Below, one piece after another: positions 25,631-34,957 of a DNA stretch of 64,000 bases (position 1 is its first letter; each line of letters opens with the position of its first letter). The stretch covers positions 558,001 to 622,000 of the forward strand of contig NZ_QJUV01000001.1 of the NCBI RefSeq assembly GCF_003397585.1. The letters are read 5' to 3'. A program made the position numbers and the translations under genes. The notes below the pieces were generated by a model. It saw nothing but the letters and a program-made list of their open reading frames with translations, had not been told where the DNA came from and did not search any database. This DNA is from Gardnerella piotii. Its GTDB lineage: Bacteria > Actinomycetota > Actinomycetes > Actinomycetales > Bifidobacteriaceae.

Positions 25631-25831
25631 GCAAGGGCATGGTCTTTTTGTTACAACGTCTAGGTTTTCGCAGAAAGCTAAAGATTATTCTTACAATCAG
25701 CATATTATTTTGGTTGATGGTGTGAAGCTTGCAAATCTTATGATTAAGCATAATTTTTGTGTTTCAACAAGAAAACGTTTGAGATTAAAACGATTGATAC
25801 TGATGCTTTGCTTGAATATCAAGATGAGTAG
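25622..25831 (+). pseudogene. Mrr-like C-terminal fragment, second copy
   Basis: Same fragment as 9402-9610 (GKQGHGLFVTTSRFSQKAKD...). An indel in the run after TSTRK changes the end so that the final EIKTIDTDALLEYQ codons are out of frame. Confidence 0.5.
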
Positions 25832-26028
25832 TGTTTTTGTGTAAGTTTTGTGACTTGATTTTGTTATGTTTTAAGTTTATTAGCTGGTTTCTTACGGTTT
25901 TTGAATGCAATTTGCTTTTAATATTACGTATAAGTGTAAATGCTGATGTTAATGCTGATGTTAATGCAGTGACATTGCAATGCCAATGCAATGTCATGTA
26001 ATCGTTGTAAGAAACAAGGGGTGATTAT

Positions 26029-26325
26029 ATGGCGAAAACAGCTAACTTGTATACTCGTATTGATCCAGAGTTAAAAGAGCAGGCAGAGCATATATTGAAT
26101 TCTTTGGGTCTTCTTCCTTCGAGTGCTATTACCATGTTTTATAAGCAGGTTGTTTTACAGCAGGGGCTTCCTTTTGATGTGAAATTGGGTTATAGAGAGC
26201 CGCGTGATGTGAGTTCTATGACTCAAGGTGAGTTGAATGATGAGTTGGAAAAGGGTTATAAGTCGGTTTTATCTGGTGATGTGAAGCCTGCGGATAAGGT
26301 TTTTGAGTCCTTGCATAAGGCATAG
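26029..26325 (+). CDS. RelB-type antitoxin with lost partner
   Basis: A 98-residue ribbon-helix-helix antitoxin (ANLYTRIDPELKEQAEHILNSLGLLPSSAITMFYKQVVL) with tail GELNDELEKGYKSVLSGDVK. The downstream toxin gene is almost completely deleted, leaving an orphan antitoxin. It is most like the antitoxin at 33936 on the minus strand, and could still act against related toxins in the island. Confidence 0.8.
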   Translation: MAKTANLYTRIDPELKEQAEHILNSLGLLPSSAITMFYKQVVLQQGLPFDVKLGYREPRDVSSMTQGELNDELEKGYKSVLSGDVKPADKVFESLHKA

Positions 26326-26351
26326 GGTTTGTGTCGTGTGATAATTTTCTT

Positions 26352-26447
26352 ATTTTTTATTTTATTTTTGAAGAAAAGTATGAAGTTGTGGTTTCTCGTG
26401 TGCTTTATGGGAAAAGAGATATTGAGAAAGTTATAAATGGCAATTAA
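26352..26447 (+). pseudogene. RelE toxin C-terminal remnant
   Basis: The frame ends FIFEEKYEVVVSRVLYGKRD followed by IEKVINGN and a stop, the typical RelE ending (V..ILYGRRDIE). The first two thirds of the toxin are missing. Confidence 0.6.
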
Positions 26448-26500
26448 ACCTTTTGCGATATCTCGCTTCTATCGTTAAAGCGTGTACTCATTTTGCCACA
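26442..26500. repeat. Degenerate module right end
   Basis: attaaaccttttgcgatatc, then ctatcgttaaagcgtg, resembles the right-end motif (ttaaaccttttaacgatagc...ctatcgttaaaaagtg) with several mismatches and no TGCACCCA tip. Confidence 0.45.
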
Positions 26501-26545
26501 CATTTGTTTATGTATGGAAATAAAATCCTGTAGATTATCGGATGA

Positions 26546-26680
26546 TTTTTAGCTATAGTTATTTTTGTAGGCTGTATATCTGCATTCTTTGTCCATAATT
26601 TACATCCCGTCAGTTTTATTAGACTCAAAGATGATTTGTACTACGAGATGAATGAATATTGGGCAGATGATAGTGAATAA
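26546..26680 (+). pseudogene. Membrane protein tail fragment
   Basis: A 44-codon stretch after a stop: FLAIVIFVGCISAFFVHNLH, then LKDDLYYEMNEYWADDSE. One helix and an acidic end but no start codon. It is the only coding-like stretch in the 26448-26750 gap. Confidence 0.3.
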
Positions 26681-26750
26681 CAGAGTGAAGATTGAACATG
26701 ATAATCGTAACTGCAATTAGGTAAAGATTAAGTTGTAGGTGGAGGTATAA

Positions 26751-27305
26751 ATGAAGCATATCAAGCATTATGCTTTTTTGACTATGGTAGTTTGTCTTAT
26801 ATCACTTATTTCAGGTTGTAAGAATCAGAATAGTTTTAGCAATAATAATAGAGAACTAAAAACAGAAAATCAAAAGTCTGCAAGGAATGAAATACACTCA
26901 GAAAATAATGAAGATGTTGACTGGAAAGAGATAAGTAAAAATGGTGTTGATGAAACTTTGCTAATAAAAAACATAGATGAAAAGGTTCTCACGTATGTGG
27001 CTAAACAATTACAAAATCTATGCGATGAGATTGGTGAAAAGGGGCGCAAAGATAAATTCTATTGGCTGACAGGACAATGGTATAACGATGTAGTATATTC
27101 TAAACAATATATTAGTGTCATATTATTAGGTAAAAAAGCAATGAAACCATTGTTCCTAATAATATATAAAAGCAAACAGGCTGGAATGTATGAATGGGTT
27201 TGTAGTAAAGTTTTAGATGAAATATCTGGGTTTGATTTCTCCTGGAGCAATTCTAAAGAATTTTTAAAGGCATTTACCGATAAGATTATTGAACAAAAAA
27301 ATTAA
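26751..27305 (+). CDS. Lipoprotein of unknown function
   Basis: A 184-residue protein with a type II signal peptide: basic start (MKHIKHY), hydrophobic core and lipobox LISGC at residues 19-23. The mature part is hydrophilic and AT-rich, with KNQNSFSNNN after the lipid cysteine and a globular region (WLTGQWYNDVVYSKQYISVI). The ggagg site is 6 bases from the ATG. I do not recognise the family. It is alone on its transcript. Confidence 0.7.
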   Translation: MKHIKHYAFLTMVVCLISLISGCKNQNSFSNNNRELKTENQKSARNEIHSENNEDVDWKEISKNGVDETLLIKNIDEKVLTYVAKQLQNLCDEIGEKGRKDKFYWLTGQWYNDVVYSKQYISVILLGKKAMKPLFLIIYKSKQAGMYEWVCSKVLDEISGFDFSWSNSKEFLKAFTDKIIEQKN

Positions 27306-27419
27306 CAACTCTCTGTTTGCAATTGTCTTGGATGTTTACACTCCTACAATATTTCCAATATTAACTTTCATTCTGCAATGAGCATTAAGGCTATTTTGCT
27401 GTCGAGTGATTATTAATTT

Positions 27420-27493
27420 AGTTGTTTATGTTTTGGGTAACAAATCGGTGTAGAAATTGTAAAAAAGTTCCATACACTGTTTGATTTCTCATG
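27420..27493. repeat. 74-bp non-coding repeat, copy 1
   Basis: Matches 37002-37075 with about 80 percent identity by eye (gttgtttatgttttgggtaa, gtaaaaaagttcc, tttgatttctcatg). What follows differs in the two places. Confidence 0.65.
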
Positions 27494-27621
27494 GTAATGG
27501 CTTGTTGGTTATTTCAGAAAATAAGGTTCCTGAGTTTAAGAAGTTGCTTGTTGAGTATTATGAAGGTGAAGATTCGCAGGTGATTGCTTCGTTTATGAGG
27601 GAATATTGTTGGAAGCATTAA
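27484..27621 (+). pseudogene. C-terminal gene fragment (possibly Fic-like)
   Basis: Reads ISHGNGLLVISENKVPEFKK, LLVEYYEGEDSQVIASFMRE and YCWKH then stop. It has the look of a real protein end with a V.EFKKLLVEYYE..D pattern, reminiscent of Fic-family tails, but identification is weak. There is no start codon. Confidence 0.4.
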
Positions 27622-27861
27622 ACGCTCACGATTGTGTTGGTTCTTATGGCTCTGCGAATCTTGCTATTTATGAAAGAGTATAGTTTGCTAGTAAATGAAG
27701 AGATTAGTGTCGATAATCTAGACAAATTAATAAAAAAAAATAATATATTTATTAAGATTATTACAGTAATCAGAGTGAATGGTAGATCTTGTTTGCTTAA
27801 TAATCTGTTTTATAATCATTTGATACAGAGTCGTGTTAACGAAAAGGAGGCTAGTAGTGTT

Positions 27862-28296
27862 ATGAGAAGTAAAACTATTTTTTGTAAAACCATTTTTCAA
27901 AGTTGTCTTGTTATGCTTCTGCTGCTAGGCACTCTCTTTTCTCTTGCTGGATGTGCTGATGATGATGAGAAGGCGGCGCTTGCGTCGTATCATTGGGAAA
28001 CAGTAGCGGTGTCTCAAGAAGAGTTTCGTATACCAGAAAACTATATGAATAAGGATGAATTGTATCTCTTTGTGTCACGAGATATTCTGGATTCTCATTA
28101 TGATTTGTCTAAAGTCACTCTTGGAGATAAGCGTATTAAGTTAGTTGACTCATCGTTCAATTTACCTGGTCCAGGGCTTAAAGCTTTATTTTTGGTTGGA
28201 AAATTTGATTTAAAAGATAAGTCAAGTTCTGATGTTCTTAAAGTACCAGGACTTAATAAAGCAGGTAATGTTGCTATAGGTTATAAGAAGAAATAG
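27862..28296 (+). CDS. Small lipoprotein of unknown function
   Basis: A 144-residue lipoprotein: signal peptide with lipobox LAGC (about residues 29-32), followed by an acidic stretch (ADDDEKAA) and a compact domain. The ATG at 27862 follows aaggagg (27844-27850) with 11 bases between; the frame is open upstream to 27634, but that part overlaps repeated fragment sequence and is not taken as coding. Family not recognised. A second lipoprotein lies 0.6 kb upstream. Confidence 0.65.
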   Translation: MRSKTIFCKTIFQSCLVMLLLLGTLFSLAGCADDDEKAALASYHWETVAVSQEEFRIPENYMNKDELYLFVSRDILDSHYDLSKVTLGDKRIKLVDSSFNLPGPGLKALFLVGKFDLKDKSSSDVLKVPGLNKAGNVAIGYKKK

Positions 28297-28735
28297 TAGT
28301 ATTTTGCAAATGTTAAACAAATGTTTTGTGATTGCTTATATTTGAGTTTTTGACGTAATGCTCATATAATTTTCCACGTAAAGCACATTTAAGTTTATGA
28401 GGTGTTGCGCTATGACTGCCCAAATGATCGCTAGTCTTAAGAACGGTTTGAAAGGCATATAAAAGCACATAAAACAGCTTAAGATACATATTCTTTAGCA
28501 GTATTAAACACGCATTGCGCATGATGTTTTGTCATTATGTTTGCACATGCGCGCTAGTTTTTGCACGTTTTTTGCATGTTTTTGCGCGTTCTTATCGTTC
28601 TTGTAAGCAAGCGTTATCTTTTCTTATCTGACTAACTGATTTTCATTGTTGAAATTTATTCAATAACAGTAAGAATTAAGGTTTAATAACAGTAAAAATT
28701 AAGCTTTAATAACACGTAAGAACGAAGTAATAATA
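28297..28735. other. Gene-free stretch before the ABC-2 operon
   Basis: No gene is supported. A low-complexity part (28550-28620) repeats ttttgcacgttttttgcatg-like bases. About 28655-28725 holds three imperfect 24-bp repeats (aataacagtaagaattaagg). These lie where the promoter of the following operon should be. Confidence 0.5.
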
Positions 28736-29845
28736 ATGAATAATAATATAGAAAATGCAACTAATAGTCGCGATAACAATAATAAGCAGTCAGCTAGCAA
28801 CTTAATATTGCGTATTGATAATGTAACAAGATCTTATTCTCGTGGGTTCGGTCGTAAGAAGACAACTCGCCAAGTTTTACATAACGTATCTTTTGATATT
28901 CATTCTGGTGAAATATTTTGCTTGCTTGGCCCTAATGGTGCAGGTAAAACAACTACCGTGAAAATTGTTGGCACGTTGTTAGCTCCTGATAGTGGTAGTG
29001 TTCGTATTGCCAATATTGATGCTGTGAGTAATCCTCGAGAAGCACGTAAGCACGTGTCGTTACTTCTTGGAGGTGAGCGAGGATTTTATCAAAAGTTAAG
29101 TGCATTAGATAATCTTCGTTATTTTGCTGATCTTTCTGCTGTTCCATATAGGGAGCAGGGAAAGCGTATTCACGATGCTCTTGAGCAAGTTGATTTACTT
29201 GATAAAGCTCATGATGCTGTTCAAACTTTTTCAAGGGGAATGTGGCAGCGGTTACATATTGCTCGATCGCTGGTTGCTAGAACGGATCTTATGCTTTTAG
29301 ATGAGCCTACCACTGGTTTGGATCCTGAAAATGCTAGGAAAGTACGTGAAATTATTCATGCTTTACGAGATCAAGGAATAGCGATTTTGCTAACTACGCA
29401 TGAGATGAGTGAGGCTGAAAAATTAGCTGATACTGTTGCTGTAATAAATCACGGTAATATTATCGCTCAGGGAAGTGTGCAGCAGTTGGCTTCTTTGCAG
29501 CATATTGATCATGTAACAATGTACGCGTATGAAGGTGAAGTATCAAGTGGAACTCCTAGTGTTAAGGAAGAATTGCAAAAACTTGATGGAGTGTTGTGGT
29601 GTGATGTTTTTGAATCACACGGAGTATTAAATATTACTATCGCGTGGAGTAAAACATTATCTCAAGAACGAAATATTAAAATTCCTGTTGATGGGATTAC
29701 GCGTTTAGGTGATCGCGCTGCAAGTTTGGAAGAAACGTATCTTGCTATTGTGCAAAATGATAATATTTCTGCGTCAAATACTTCTACTTCTACTTCTGCT
29801 GTTACGCCGTCTTCTTCGCCGTCCTCACTCCCATTAAGTAAGTAG
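28736..29845 (+). CDS. ABC-2 type exporter ATPase
   Basis: A 369-residue ATPase with an asparagine-rich N-terminal extension (residues 1-22). Then Walker A LLGPNGAGKTTT, Q-loop LLLGGERGFYQ, signature FSRGMWQRLHIARSL, Walker B LMLLDEPTTGLD and H-loop LLTTHEMSEAE. A C-terminal regulatory domain and a serine/threonine/proline-rich tail (SNTSTSTSAVTPSSSPSS) follow. It drives the two permeases downstream. The ribosome binding site is weak, so the start is not certain. The substrate may be a drug, polysaccharide or peptide. Confidence 0.83.
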   Translation: MNNNIENATNSRDNNNKQSASNLILRIDNVTRSYSRGFGRKKTTRQVLHNVSFDIHSGEIFCLLGPNGAGKTTTVKIVGTLLAPDSGSVRIANIDAVSNPREARKHVSLLLGGERGFYQKLSALDNLRYFADLSAVPYREQGKRIHDALEQVDLLDKAHDAVQTFSRGMWQRLHIARSLVARTDLMLLDEPTTGLDPENARKVREIIHALRDQGIAILLTTHEMSEAEKLADTVAVINHGNIIAQGSVQQLASLQHIDHVTMYAYEGEVSSGTPSVKEELQKLDGVLWCDVFESHGVLNITIAWSKTLSQERNIKIPVDGITRLGDRAASLEETYLAIVQNDNISASNTSTSTSAVTPSSSPSSLPLSK

Positions 29846-29855
29846 GAGGCTTAAT

Positions 29856-30635
29856 ATGAATACTTCTACTCATTCATACGCTTCTGTGATTCGTGGCTTA
29901 TGGTTTCAGCTTAAAAGCTTAGCGAAAACAACGTTTTTCTTGCAAAATGCGATACTTGCTCCAGTATGTTTTGCGTTGATGAAAATTGTTGCCTACTATG
30001 GTTTTTCTCATGATTGCGCTAATTGTCTTAATAATATTTGGGTTGATTCTTCTATAGCTGGATTATGGTCTGCTACAACTACTGCTGTTGGAATTATTGG
30101 ATACCAGCGTTATTTAGGAACATTGCAATATTTAACTTTAAGTGTTATCTCACCTTCTGCAGTGTTTCTTCCTATTGTAGGATCCGCAGCTTTACTTGGC
30201 TGTATTGGTATGCCGCTTGCGATTATTACCGTTGCTGTTTTCTGCCATGGGTTCTTTATGATAACATTCACGCAGTTAGTTGGATACTTACTTTCTATGC
30301 TTGCTTGCGTAGCTTCTGCTGCATTATTATCTGGAATTTTTGTATTATGCCGTAAAGCTACAGTTTATGAAGGTTTGATTTTAATTCCTGTATGGATGCT
30401 TTGTGGAATAGTGATTCCTGTAGAATCAATGCCATTGCCAGCTCGCGTTATTGCGTTTATTCATCCGCTTACGTCTGCAGTGTGGGTGGCTCATGCGCAA
30501 GCGTTTAATGCTACTACTGTGTTAGCGATTGTGTTATGTGTTGTATTATCCAGCGTTTTGCTTGTTATTGCAGGTTTTATGTTACGTCATGCTATTCGAC
30601 TTGCAACGCTTAATGGAAGTTTGAACATAATATGA
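29856..30635 (+). CDS. ABC-2 type permease 1
   Basis: A 259-residue membrane protein with about six helices (LWSATTTAVGIIGYQRYLGTLQYLTLS between helices 2 and 3 is typical of ABC-2 permeases). The start lies 10 bases after the ATPase stop, with taggagg before the ATG. The end overlaps the next gene by four bases (ATGA), so the three genes form one operon. Confidence 0.82.
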   Translation: MNTSTHSYASVIRGLWFQLKSLAKTTFFLQNAILAPVCFALMKIVAYYGFSHDCANCLNNIWVDSSIAGLWSATTTAVGIIGYQRYLGTLQYLTLSVISPSAVFLPIVGSAALLGCIGMPLAIITVAVFCHGFFMITFTQLVGYLLSMLACVASAALLSGIFVLCRKATVYEGLILIPVWMLCGIVIPVESMPLPARVIAFIHPLTSAVWVAHAQAFNATTVLAIVLCVVLSSVLLVIAGFMLRHAIRLATLNGSLNII

Positions 30636-31570
30636 TACGAAATAATAATCAGGTTGAAACTATGCGAAATAAAATTATTCAAAATAGTAAGTACGCTGAA
30701 TTGCATCAATATAATCAATATTCTCAGTATGGTCACGTAAGCGTTTTATCTAGTATACGAACTGGTGCAAGAGTGAGTATACAGAGTATACCTAGCTTAA
30801 ATAGTTGGAATACTGCTGTTATCCGTATGATTGTTGAGCCTCTTTTATCCACGTTCTTATACGTTTTTCTAGCTGGAGCTGTAAGCGGAGGATTCAATGG
30901 AGCAGCTAGTTATGCGACTAGCGCGGGTTTTAATCATAGTTTGATTGCATCAACTCTTGCTGCTGTTATGGGTGCGTGTTCTATTTCCACAAGTATGACG
31001 GTGTCAGAAGCACTAGCATGGGATCGTTTTGAAGGCACAACACCATTCGTGCTTACAAGCGCAAAAGTTGCATTACCATTATGGTTTGGTCGTATTATTG
31101 CGCTCGTTACTATTTCTTTAGTGAGTGATGCTGTGACTTTGTTCATAACAATGCTTGTAGTAAGCCCGAGTGCTTTCTTGATGATTAATATGAGTGCGTT
31201 GATGCTGTTGTTTCTTATTGTTCCTGTTGCTTCTACGGGATTTGGTATTGCTATAGCTGCTATAAGCATGATGATGAATGATGTTTATACTATTTCTAAC
31301 GCGCTTAGTGCAATACTTCCTATTGCTTGTGGTGTGATTGCTCCGATTAGCGTATTTCCTAAGATGATGCAATACGTGTTATATGTGATTCCAGTAACTC
31401 ATGTTACTCAAGCATCTCGTAGTATAGTTGATGGTTCTGTAAATGTTGGTGTATCGCTACTTGTGATTCTTGTTGTTGGCATGTTATGGGCAATTGTTGG
31501 TGTAATAATATGGAATGTTGGCGTGGCGGTTCAACAGCGTAAAGGTACTTTAACAAATATAGGGTTTTAG
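30632..31570 (+). CDS. ABC-2 type permease 2
   Basis: A 312-residue permease with a 70-residue hydrophilic start followed by six helices (PLLSTFLYVFLAGAVSGGF and VIPVTHVTQASRSIVDGSVN are typical). It would form a heterodimeric channel with permease 1. An internal ATG at 30662 is possible, but the ATGA overlap favours 30632. Confidence 0.8.
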   Translation: MIRNNNQVETMRNKIIQNSKYAELHQYNQYSQYGHVSVLSSIRTGARVSIQSIPSLNSWNTAVIRMIVEPLLSTFLYVFLAGAVSGGFNGAASYATSAGFNHSLIASTLAAVMGACSISTSMTVSEALAWDRFEGTTPFVLTSAKVALPLWFGRIIALVTISLVSDAVTLFITMLVVSPSAFLMINMSALMLLFLIVPVASTGFGIAIAAISMMMNDVYTISNALSAILPIACGVIAPISVFPKMMQYVLYVIPVTHVTQASRSIVDGSVNVGVSLLVILVVGMLWAIVGVIIWNVGVAVQQRKGTLTNIGF

Positions 31571-31974
31571 CTGATAAATATGGGATTTAGTTAATTATAT
31601 AAAGATTAAATTCGCGTATGGATAGTGGGTGTAAGACTAGTGGCATGTTGATTATTGCGTAAGATTGTTCAGCAAGCTATTAAGCCAATCTTAAACCTTT
31701 TAACGATAGCTTTTCCTATCGTTAAAAAGTGCACCCACTTTTTGTTTGTATATTTGGCTGTATCATACATTATTTTTCTAGTAGAAGCTGTGCTTTATGG
31801 AGAAGAAAAATTTTATGGATGCGAAAAGCCTGCACTTATTAGAAAAATAAAAAAATTTTTCTTTAATAAAGCTTGTATGTGTGGTTTTTTTTAAATAGTA
31901 ATACTATTAAAGCTAAACAGACTATTATGGACTCTAATTTTAATAGAATCACATATTAAGAATAAGGGGAACTT
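31571..31974. other. Module border, no complete gene
   Basis: Contains the module right end at 31691-31738. A frame without start after it (about 31741-31894) encodes a membrane helix (LFVYLAVSYIIFLVEAVLYG) and a basic, cysteine-bearing tail ending at a TAA; probably a gene fragment. Confidence 0.5.
31691..31738. repeat. Module right end, copy 3 (best preserved)
   Basis: ttaaaccttttaacgatagc, hairpin gatagcttttcctatc, then gTGCACCCAC. The reverse complement begins GTGGGTGCAC, matching the left ends of elements at 5889, 12472 and 16553, and contains the 20 bases gctatcgttaaaaggtttaa found inside them. Confidence 0.8.
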
Positions 31975-32481
31975 ATGAAATTAATTAGACCAGATAGTAA
32001 ATATATCCAAGGTTATATAGAAGCAAATGAAGAAGATGAAATTTTTAGGCCGAATGCAGAAAGACGTTTTAGAAATTATGAGACAATTATAGAGAGTTCT
32101 TATAATATTGAACATGGTATAAATTTGCCTGAAAATTATGTTAAAGCTACTACATTTTGGCTGATAGATAATGAAAAATTTATTGGTGAAATTAATATTA
32201 GGCATGAATTAAATTCTTTTTTAATTAACTATGGTGGTCACATAGGGTACGAGATTAGACAGTCTGAATGTATGAAGGGCTATGGAACAAGAATGCTTTC
32301 TATGGCACTTACATATTGTAAAGAGACTTTGAATCTACATAAGGTTTTGATTACATGCGATGATGACAATATCGGATCGATAAAAGTTATAGAAAATAAT
32401 GGTGGAGTTTTGGAAAACAAAGTGAAAAATAGCTTATCAAGAGGAAACGTTACAACAAGAAGGTATTGGATTAATATATAG
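31975..32481 (+). CDS. GNAT-family N-acetyltransferase
   Basis: A 168-residue acetyltransferase with FIGEINIRHELN, HIGYEIRQSE and the acetyl-CoA loop MKGYGTRMLSMAL, ending with CDDDNIGSIKVIENNGG, the usual RimJ/RimL-like pattern. It transfers an acetyl group to an unknown amine. AT-rich composition suggests transfer from Firmicutes. The aagggg site is 6 bases from the ATG. The next gene starts 7 bases after its stop. Confidence 0.85.
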   Translation: MKLIRPDSKYIQGYIEANEEDEIFRPNAERRFRNYETIIESSYNIEHGINLPENYVKATTFWLIDNEKFIGEINIRHELNSFLINYGGHIGYEIRQSECMKGYGTRMLSMALTYCKETLNLHKVLITCDDDNIGSIKVIENNGGVLENKVKNSLSRGNVTTRRYWINI

Positions 32482-32488
32482 GAGAAAG

Positions 32489-33451
32489 ATGATGAGTGAG
32501 ACGAATGTAAGGCCAGTGCTTTTCAAGCATGCTTTTTGGGGTTATGTGATTACAGAAACTGTTGCTGGTATTTGCACGCTTATTATTGCGCTGCTTGTAC
32601 AGCAGTTCGTAGGCCACCGCGTACTAGGTTGGGAAACTGTGGTCATACTCGCGTTGAGTGTTGTGGTGTTTTCGCTTCTAAGTGCAGCGTATCTTCAGTG
32701 GAATAGGCATCGTAGACCAGATGACAGGTCTGGCGATTTACTCAGAGGAATCATCGATTTTGTGCTCAGGCTGCTGGTGACTTCTGGTATTGCTTCATTG
32801 CTTGTTTCTGATACTACGCTGCTAAGCATTATTATTGGTGCAGCGATTACTAGTGTGTTGCTGTTTGTTTTTGAAAAGCCTTGGCAGCCAGGTATGACGG
32901 ATGCGCAATTACAGGAAGCTTCAAAGAAATCGGTTGAGCTCGGTGTTCAAATGCTTGAAGAAGAGCGCGTAAAGCGCGCCGAGGCGAGAAACATAATTGC
33001 ATTACAGCATGCGAGCGAAGGTAAAACAGACACTCCTAGAGGTACGTCTCTAACATTCTCCTCGTTAATTGTTGCGAATATTCTGATTGAAGCAGTATGC
33101 GATGTTGCAACATTTTTGCTTGCACTGATACTGCAATGGTGGATGCTGGGTAGTATCGTTGGCTGGAGCACGCTACTCGTCATATTCTTGGGCAATATGC
33201 TATTTTCTTGCGCGGCGGCTGCGGTTATGGTTCTGATGGGCGCATTGAAGGCTGATCAACAGAAATTCCTAACAAAAAGTTGGCCTTTCTTAGTTATTGT
33301 TGTACTGCTTCGACTGCTTATCTTCGGTGTTCTCGCTTGGCTGCTTACACCGAGCTTAGTATGGGTAAGCGTAGTCGTTGGCGTTGTGCTTACCGATATT
33401 GTTATTGTTATAAAGCATCATCCATGGAGAAGAACCGCAGTATCTGCATAA
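32489..33451 (+). CDS. Membrane protein with internal duplication
   Basis: A 320-residue protein of two similar halves, each with about four helices: residues 8-130 and 195-310 (compare ITETVAGICTLIIALLVQQF with LIEAVCDVATFLLALILQWW). A charged helix (EEERVKRAEARNIIALQHA) links the halves. The start may be the ATG at 32489 or 32492, with ggaga just upstream. Composition is closer to the core genes than to the GNAT gene before it. Function unknown. Confidence 0.65.
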   Translation: MMSETNVRPVLFKHAFWGYVITETVAGICTLIIALLVQQFVGHRVLGWETVVILALSVVVFSLLSAAYLQWNRHRRPDDRSGDLLRGIIDFVLRLLVTSGIASLLVSDTTLLSIIIGAAITSVLLFVFEKPWQPGMTDAQLQEASKKSVELGVQMLEEERVKRAEARNIIALQHASEGKTDTPRGTSLTFSSLIVANILIEAVCDVATFLLALILQWWMLGSIVGWSTLLVIFLGNMLFSCAAAAVMVLMGALKADQQKFLTKSWPFLVIVVLLRLLIFGVLAWLLTPSLVWVSVVVGVVLTDIVIVIKHHPWRRTAVSA

Positions 33452-33500
33452 AAGATTTTATAAGACTGTTTTCTTCTCTTTTGAGCAAAAGGTTCTACGT

Positions 33501-33547
33501 ACGTTGAGAGTGTCGTGTTGGTGTCTAGGGCTGATTAGGTGGGTGCA
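33501..33547 (+). repeat. Att-like block, copy 6 (most divergent, last copy)
   Basis: Reads YVESVVLVSRAD and stop in the methyltransferase frame, then gtgggtgca. No further copy is found downstream, so it may mark the far end of the island. Confidence 0.8.
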
Positions 33548-33606
33548 TCTCGTAACGTTTGGAATTATGCTACTTTGTTCGCCCCAATTCTTGCGCAAAT
33601 CGCGCA

Positions 33607-33939
33607 TTAGTTGTTTGAGTCGTTAGCAATGTTTTCAATATTTCTGCCTGAGTAGAAGATACGAATAATAGTAACTGTAGTTTTATTTTCGTCTACTTGG
33701 TAAAAAACTGTGTAGTTATCGACTGAAATTCTGCGTATTCCTTTAGAACACCACGGCTCCCACTTAACAAGTGTATATCGCATAGGCATAGTCTCAAGAG
33801 AACGTATAGCATTCTTAATGCGGTTGACTTGTTTTTGCGCCGTTTTAGGAACTTGTAAATTAAAGCGAATGTATTTGTATAGTTCTGTAAGATCAAGGAA
33901 TGCTTGTGGAGAATAAATGACGCTGTATGATTTGCTCAT
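33607..33939 (-). CDS. RelE/ParE-family toxin
   Basis: A 110-residue toxin: YSPQAFLDLTELYKYIRFNL, SLETMPMRYTLV, PWCSKGIRRISVDNYTVFYQVDE and IIRIFYSGRNIE. Close relative of the toxin at 24433 and source-type of the remnant at 11575. Its start overlaps the antitoxin by four bases. Confidence 0.86.
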   Translation of the reverse strand: MSKSYSVIYSPQAFLDLTELYKYIRFNLQVPKTAQKQVNRIKNAIRSLETMPMRYTLVKWEPWCSKGIRRISVDNYTVFYQVDENKTTVTIIRIFYSGRNIENIANDSNN

Positions 33940-34250
33940 ACTCCGTATTCCTTTGCGAATAACTTATCAACATCGTTGGCACTATACGATTTTCCAGTCG
34001 AAAGTGAATCGATGCCTTTTTGTAATTCTGCATCCAGTTCGGCTCGAGTTAAATTACCTAAAGCAAGCGGCTTTTCCTGCTTATTAGTTGGCAGGCGGAG
34101 TTCAAATGGCATGCCATTTTGTAAAACGATTTGACTATAAAGCATTTGGATTGCTGAAGATGGTGTTATTCCAAGTTGGTTCAATATGCTTTCAGCATTT
34201 TCTTTAAGATTTGTATCGATTCTTGCATATACAGCGTTCGTATTTGTCAT
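33936..34250 (-). CDS. RelB/DinJ-type antitoxin
   Basis: A 104-residue antitoxin with ribbon-helix-helix start (NAVYARIDTNLKENAESILNQLGITPSSAIQMLYSQIVL) and tail LTRAELDAELQKGIDSLSTG. It precedes and overlaps the toxin gene. The aaagga site is on the minus strand just before the ATG. This is the last module of the island. Confidence 0.85.
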   Translation of the reverse strand: MTNTNAVYARIDTNLKENAESILNQLGITPSSAIQMLYSQIVLQNGMPFELRLPTNKQEKPLALGNLTRAELDAELQKGIDSLSTGKSYSANDVDKLFAKEYGV

Positions 34251-34657
34251 TGTGTTCGCATCCTTTCTGACCTTATTTTACAAAATAGTTGCAAGCATAC
34301 GCAAGCAAATGAAAGCAAAAGTTTAACTACTATTCAGATTATGGATTCCCGTTGTTGGTATAGGTGTTCTTTTTAGGACGGTAATTAGGCGCATTGACGA
34401 ACAAATAACGTGCTTTTGAGCTGTTAATATGCTTATTTGTCAATTATGATTAAGGCATTCATTAACTATATTTTTGAAAACTCAATTTGTTGAATATGAA
34501 GATTGAAGTAGCATAGTGAAAAAACTAATGGGGGGCATAATATGACAGGATTAAATAATGATTCGCGTGAGGAATAGTTGTGAATAAGTTTGAATTGTTT
34601 TCTATGATTTATTACGCGTTAAATCATTATTGGAAAGAAAATAATATTTGTATATCC
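34251..34657. other. Gap with gene debris
   Basis: No full gene. A frame from a GTG at 34579 reads NKFELFSMIYYALNHYWKEN and continues into the opposite-strand gene at 34658. The start resembles small immunity proteins of contact-dependent toxins, but it is too short to claim. Confidence 0.35.
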
Positions 34658-34957
34658 CTATTTTTCATATTCGTGTATAACACGTTTTATAAGAGCTTCT
34701 TTACCTGGTCCTGGTTCAATCATTGATAAGAAATGACGGGATGAAATTGTGGTCAGCAGATCAATTAGATATCTCACGCTTTCATCAGGCCCAAGAATAG
34801 TATCTTCTTTGTCAATATGTTTAAGGATGTAATGCTTGTAGTATTTAGCCGTACTATTAGGTTTCCAACCATTTTCTTTTAGTTCATTGTATAATTTGTC
34901 AAGATCTAAAGTAATGGTGACCGTTTTAGGTAAATTAATGTTTTCATTTTTATCCAT
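34658..34957 (-). CDS. Hypothetical protein, 99 residues
   Basis: A soluble 99-residue protein (LPKTVTITLDLDKLYNELKE at the start, then a helical region). A perfect aggagg stands 9 bases before the ATG at 34957, so the longer frame from 34993 is not used. I do not recognise the family. It might be a stray immunity or antitoxin protein given its surroundings. Confidence 0.55.
   Translation of the reverse strand: MDKNENINLPKTVTITLDLDKLYNELKENGWKPNSTAKYYKHYILKHIDKEDTILGPDESVRYLIDLLTTISSRHFLSMIEPGPGKEALIKRVIHEYEK

Larger units (their letters stand above)
24773..25866. repeat. Second copy of the about 1.1-kb block at 8550
   Basis: Contains the same order of end motif, att-like block, minus-strand membrane protein gene and fused gene fragments as 8550-9645, with scattered differences. 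Confidence 0.8.

Noticed and set aside
28953-29234. Minus-strand frame inside the ABC-2 ATPase gene
   Set aside because: It is the complement of a conserved ATPase domain and has no start signal.
31655-31894. 79-residue frame over the module right end
   Set aside because: Its first half is the repeat motif itself; only the second half looks protein-like and has no start codon, so it is described as a fragment.
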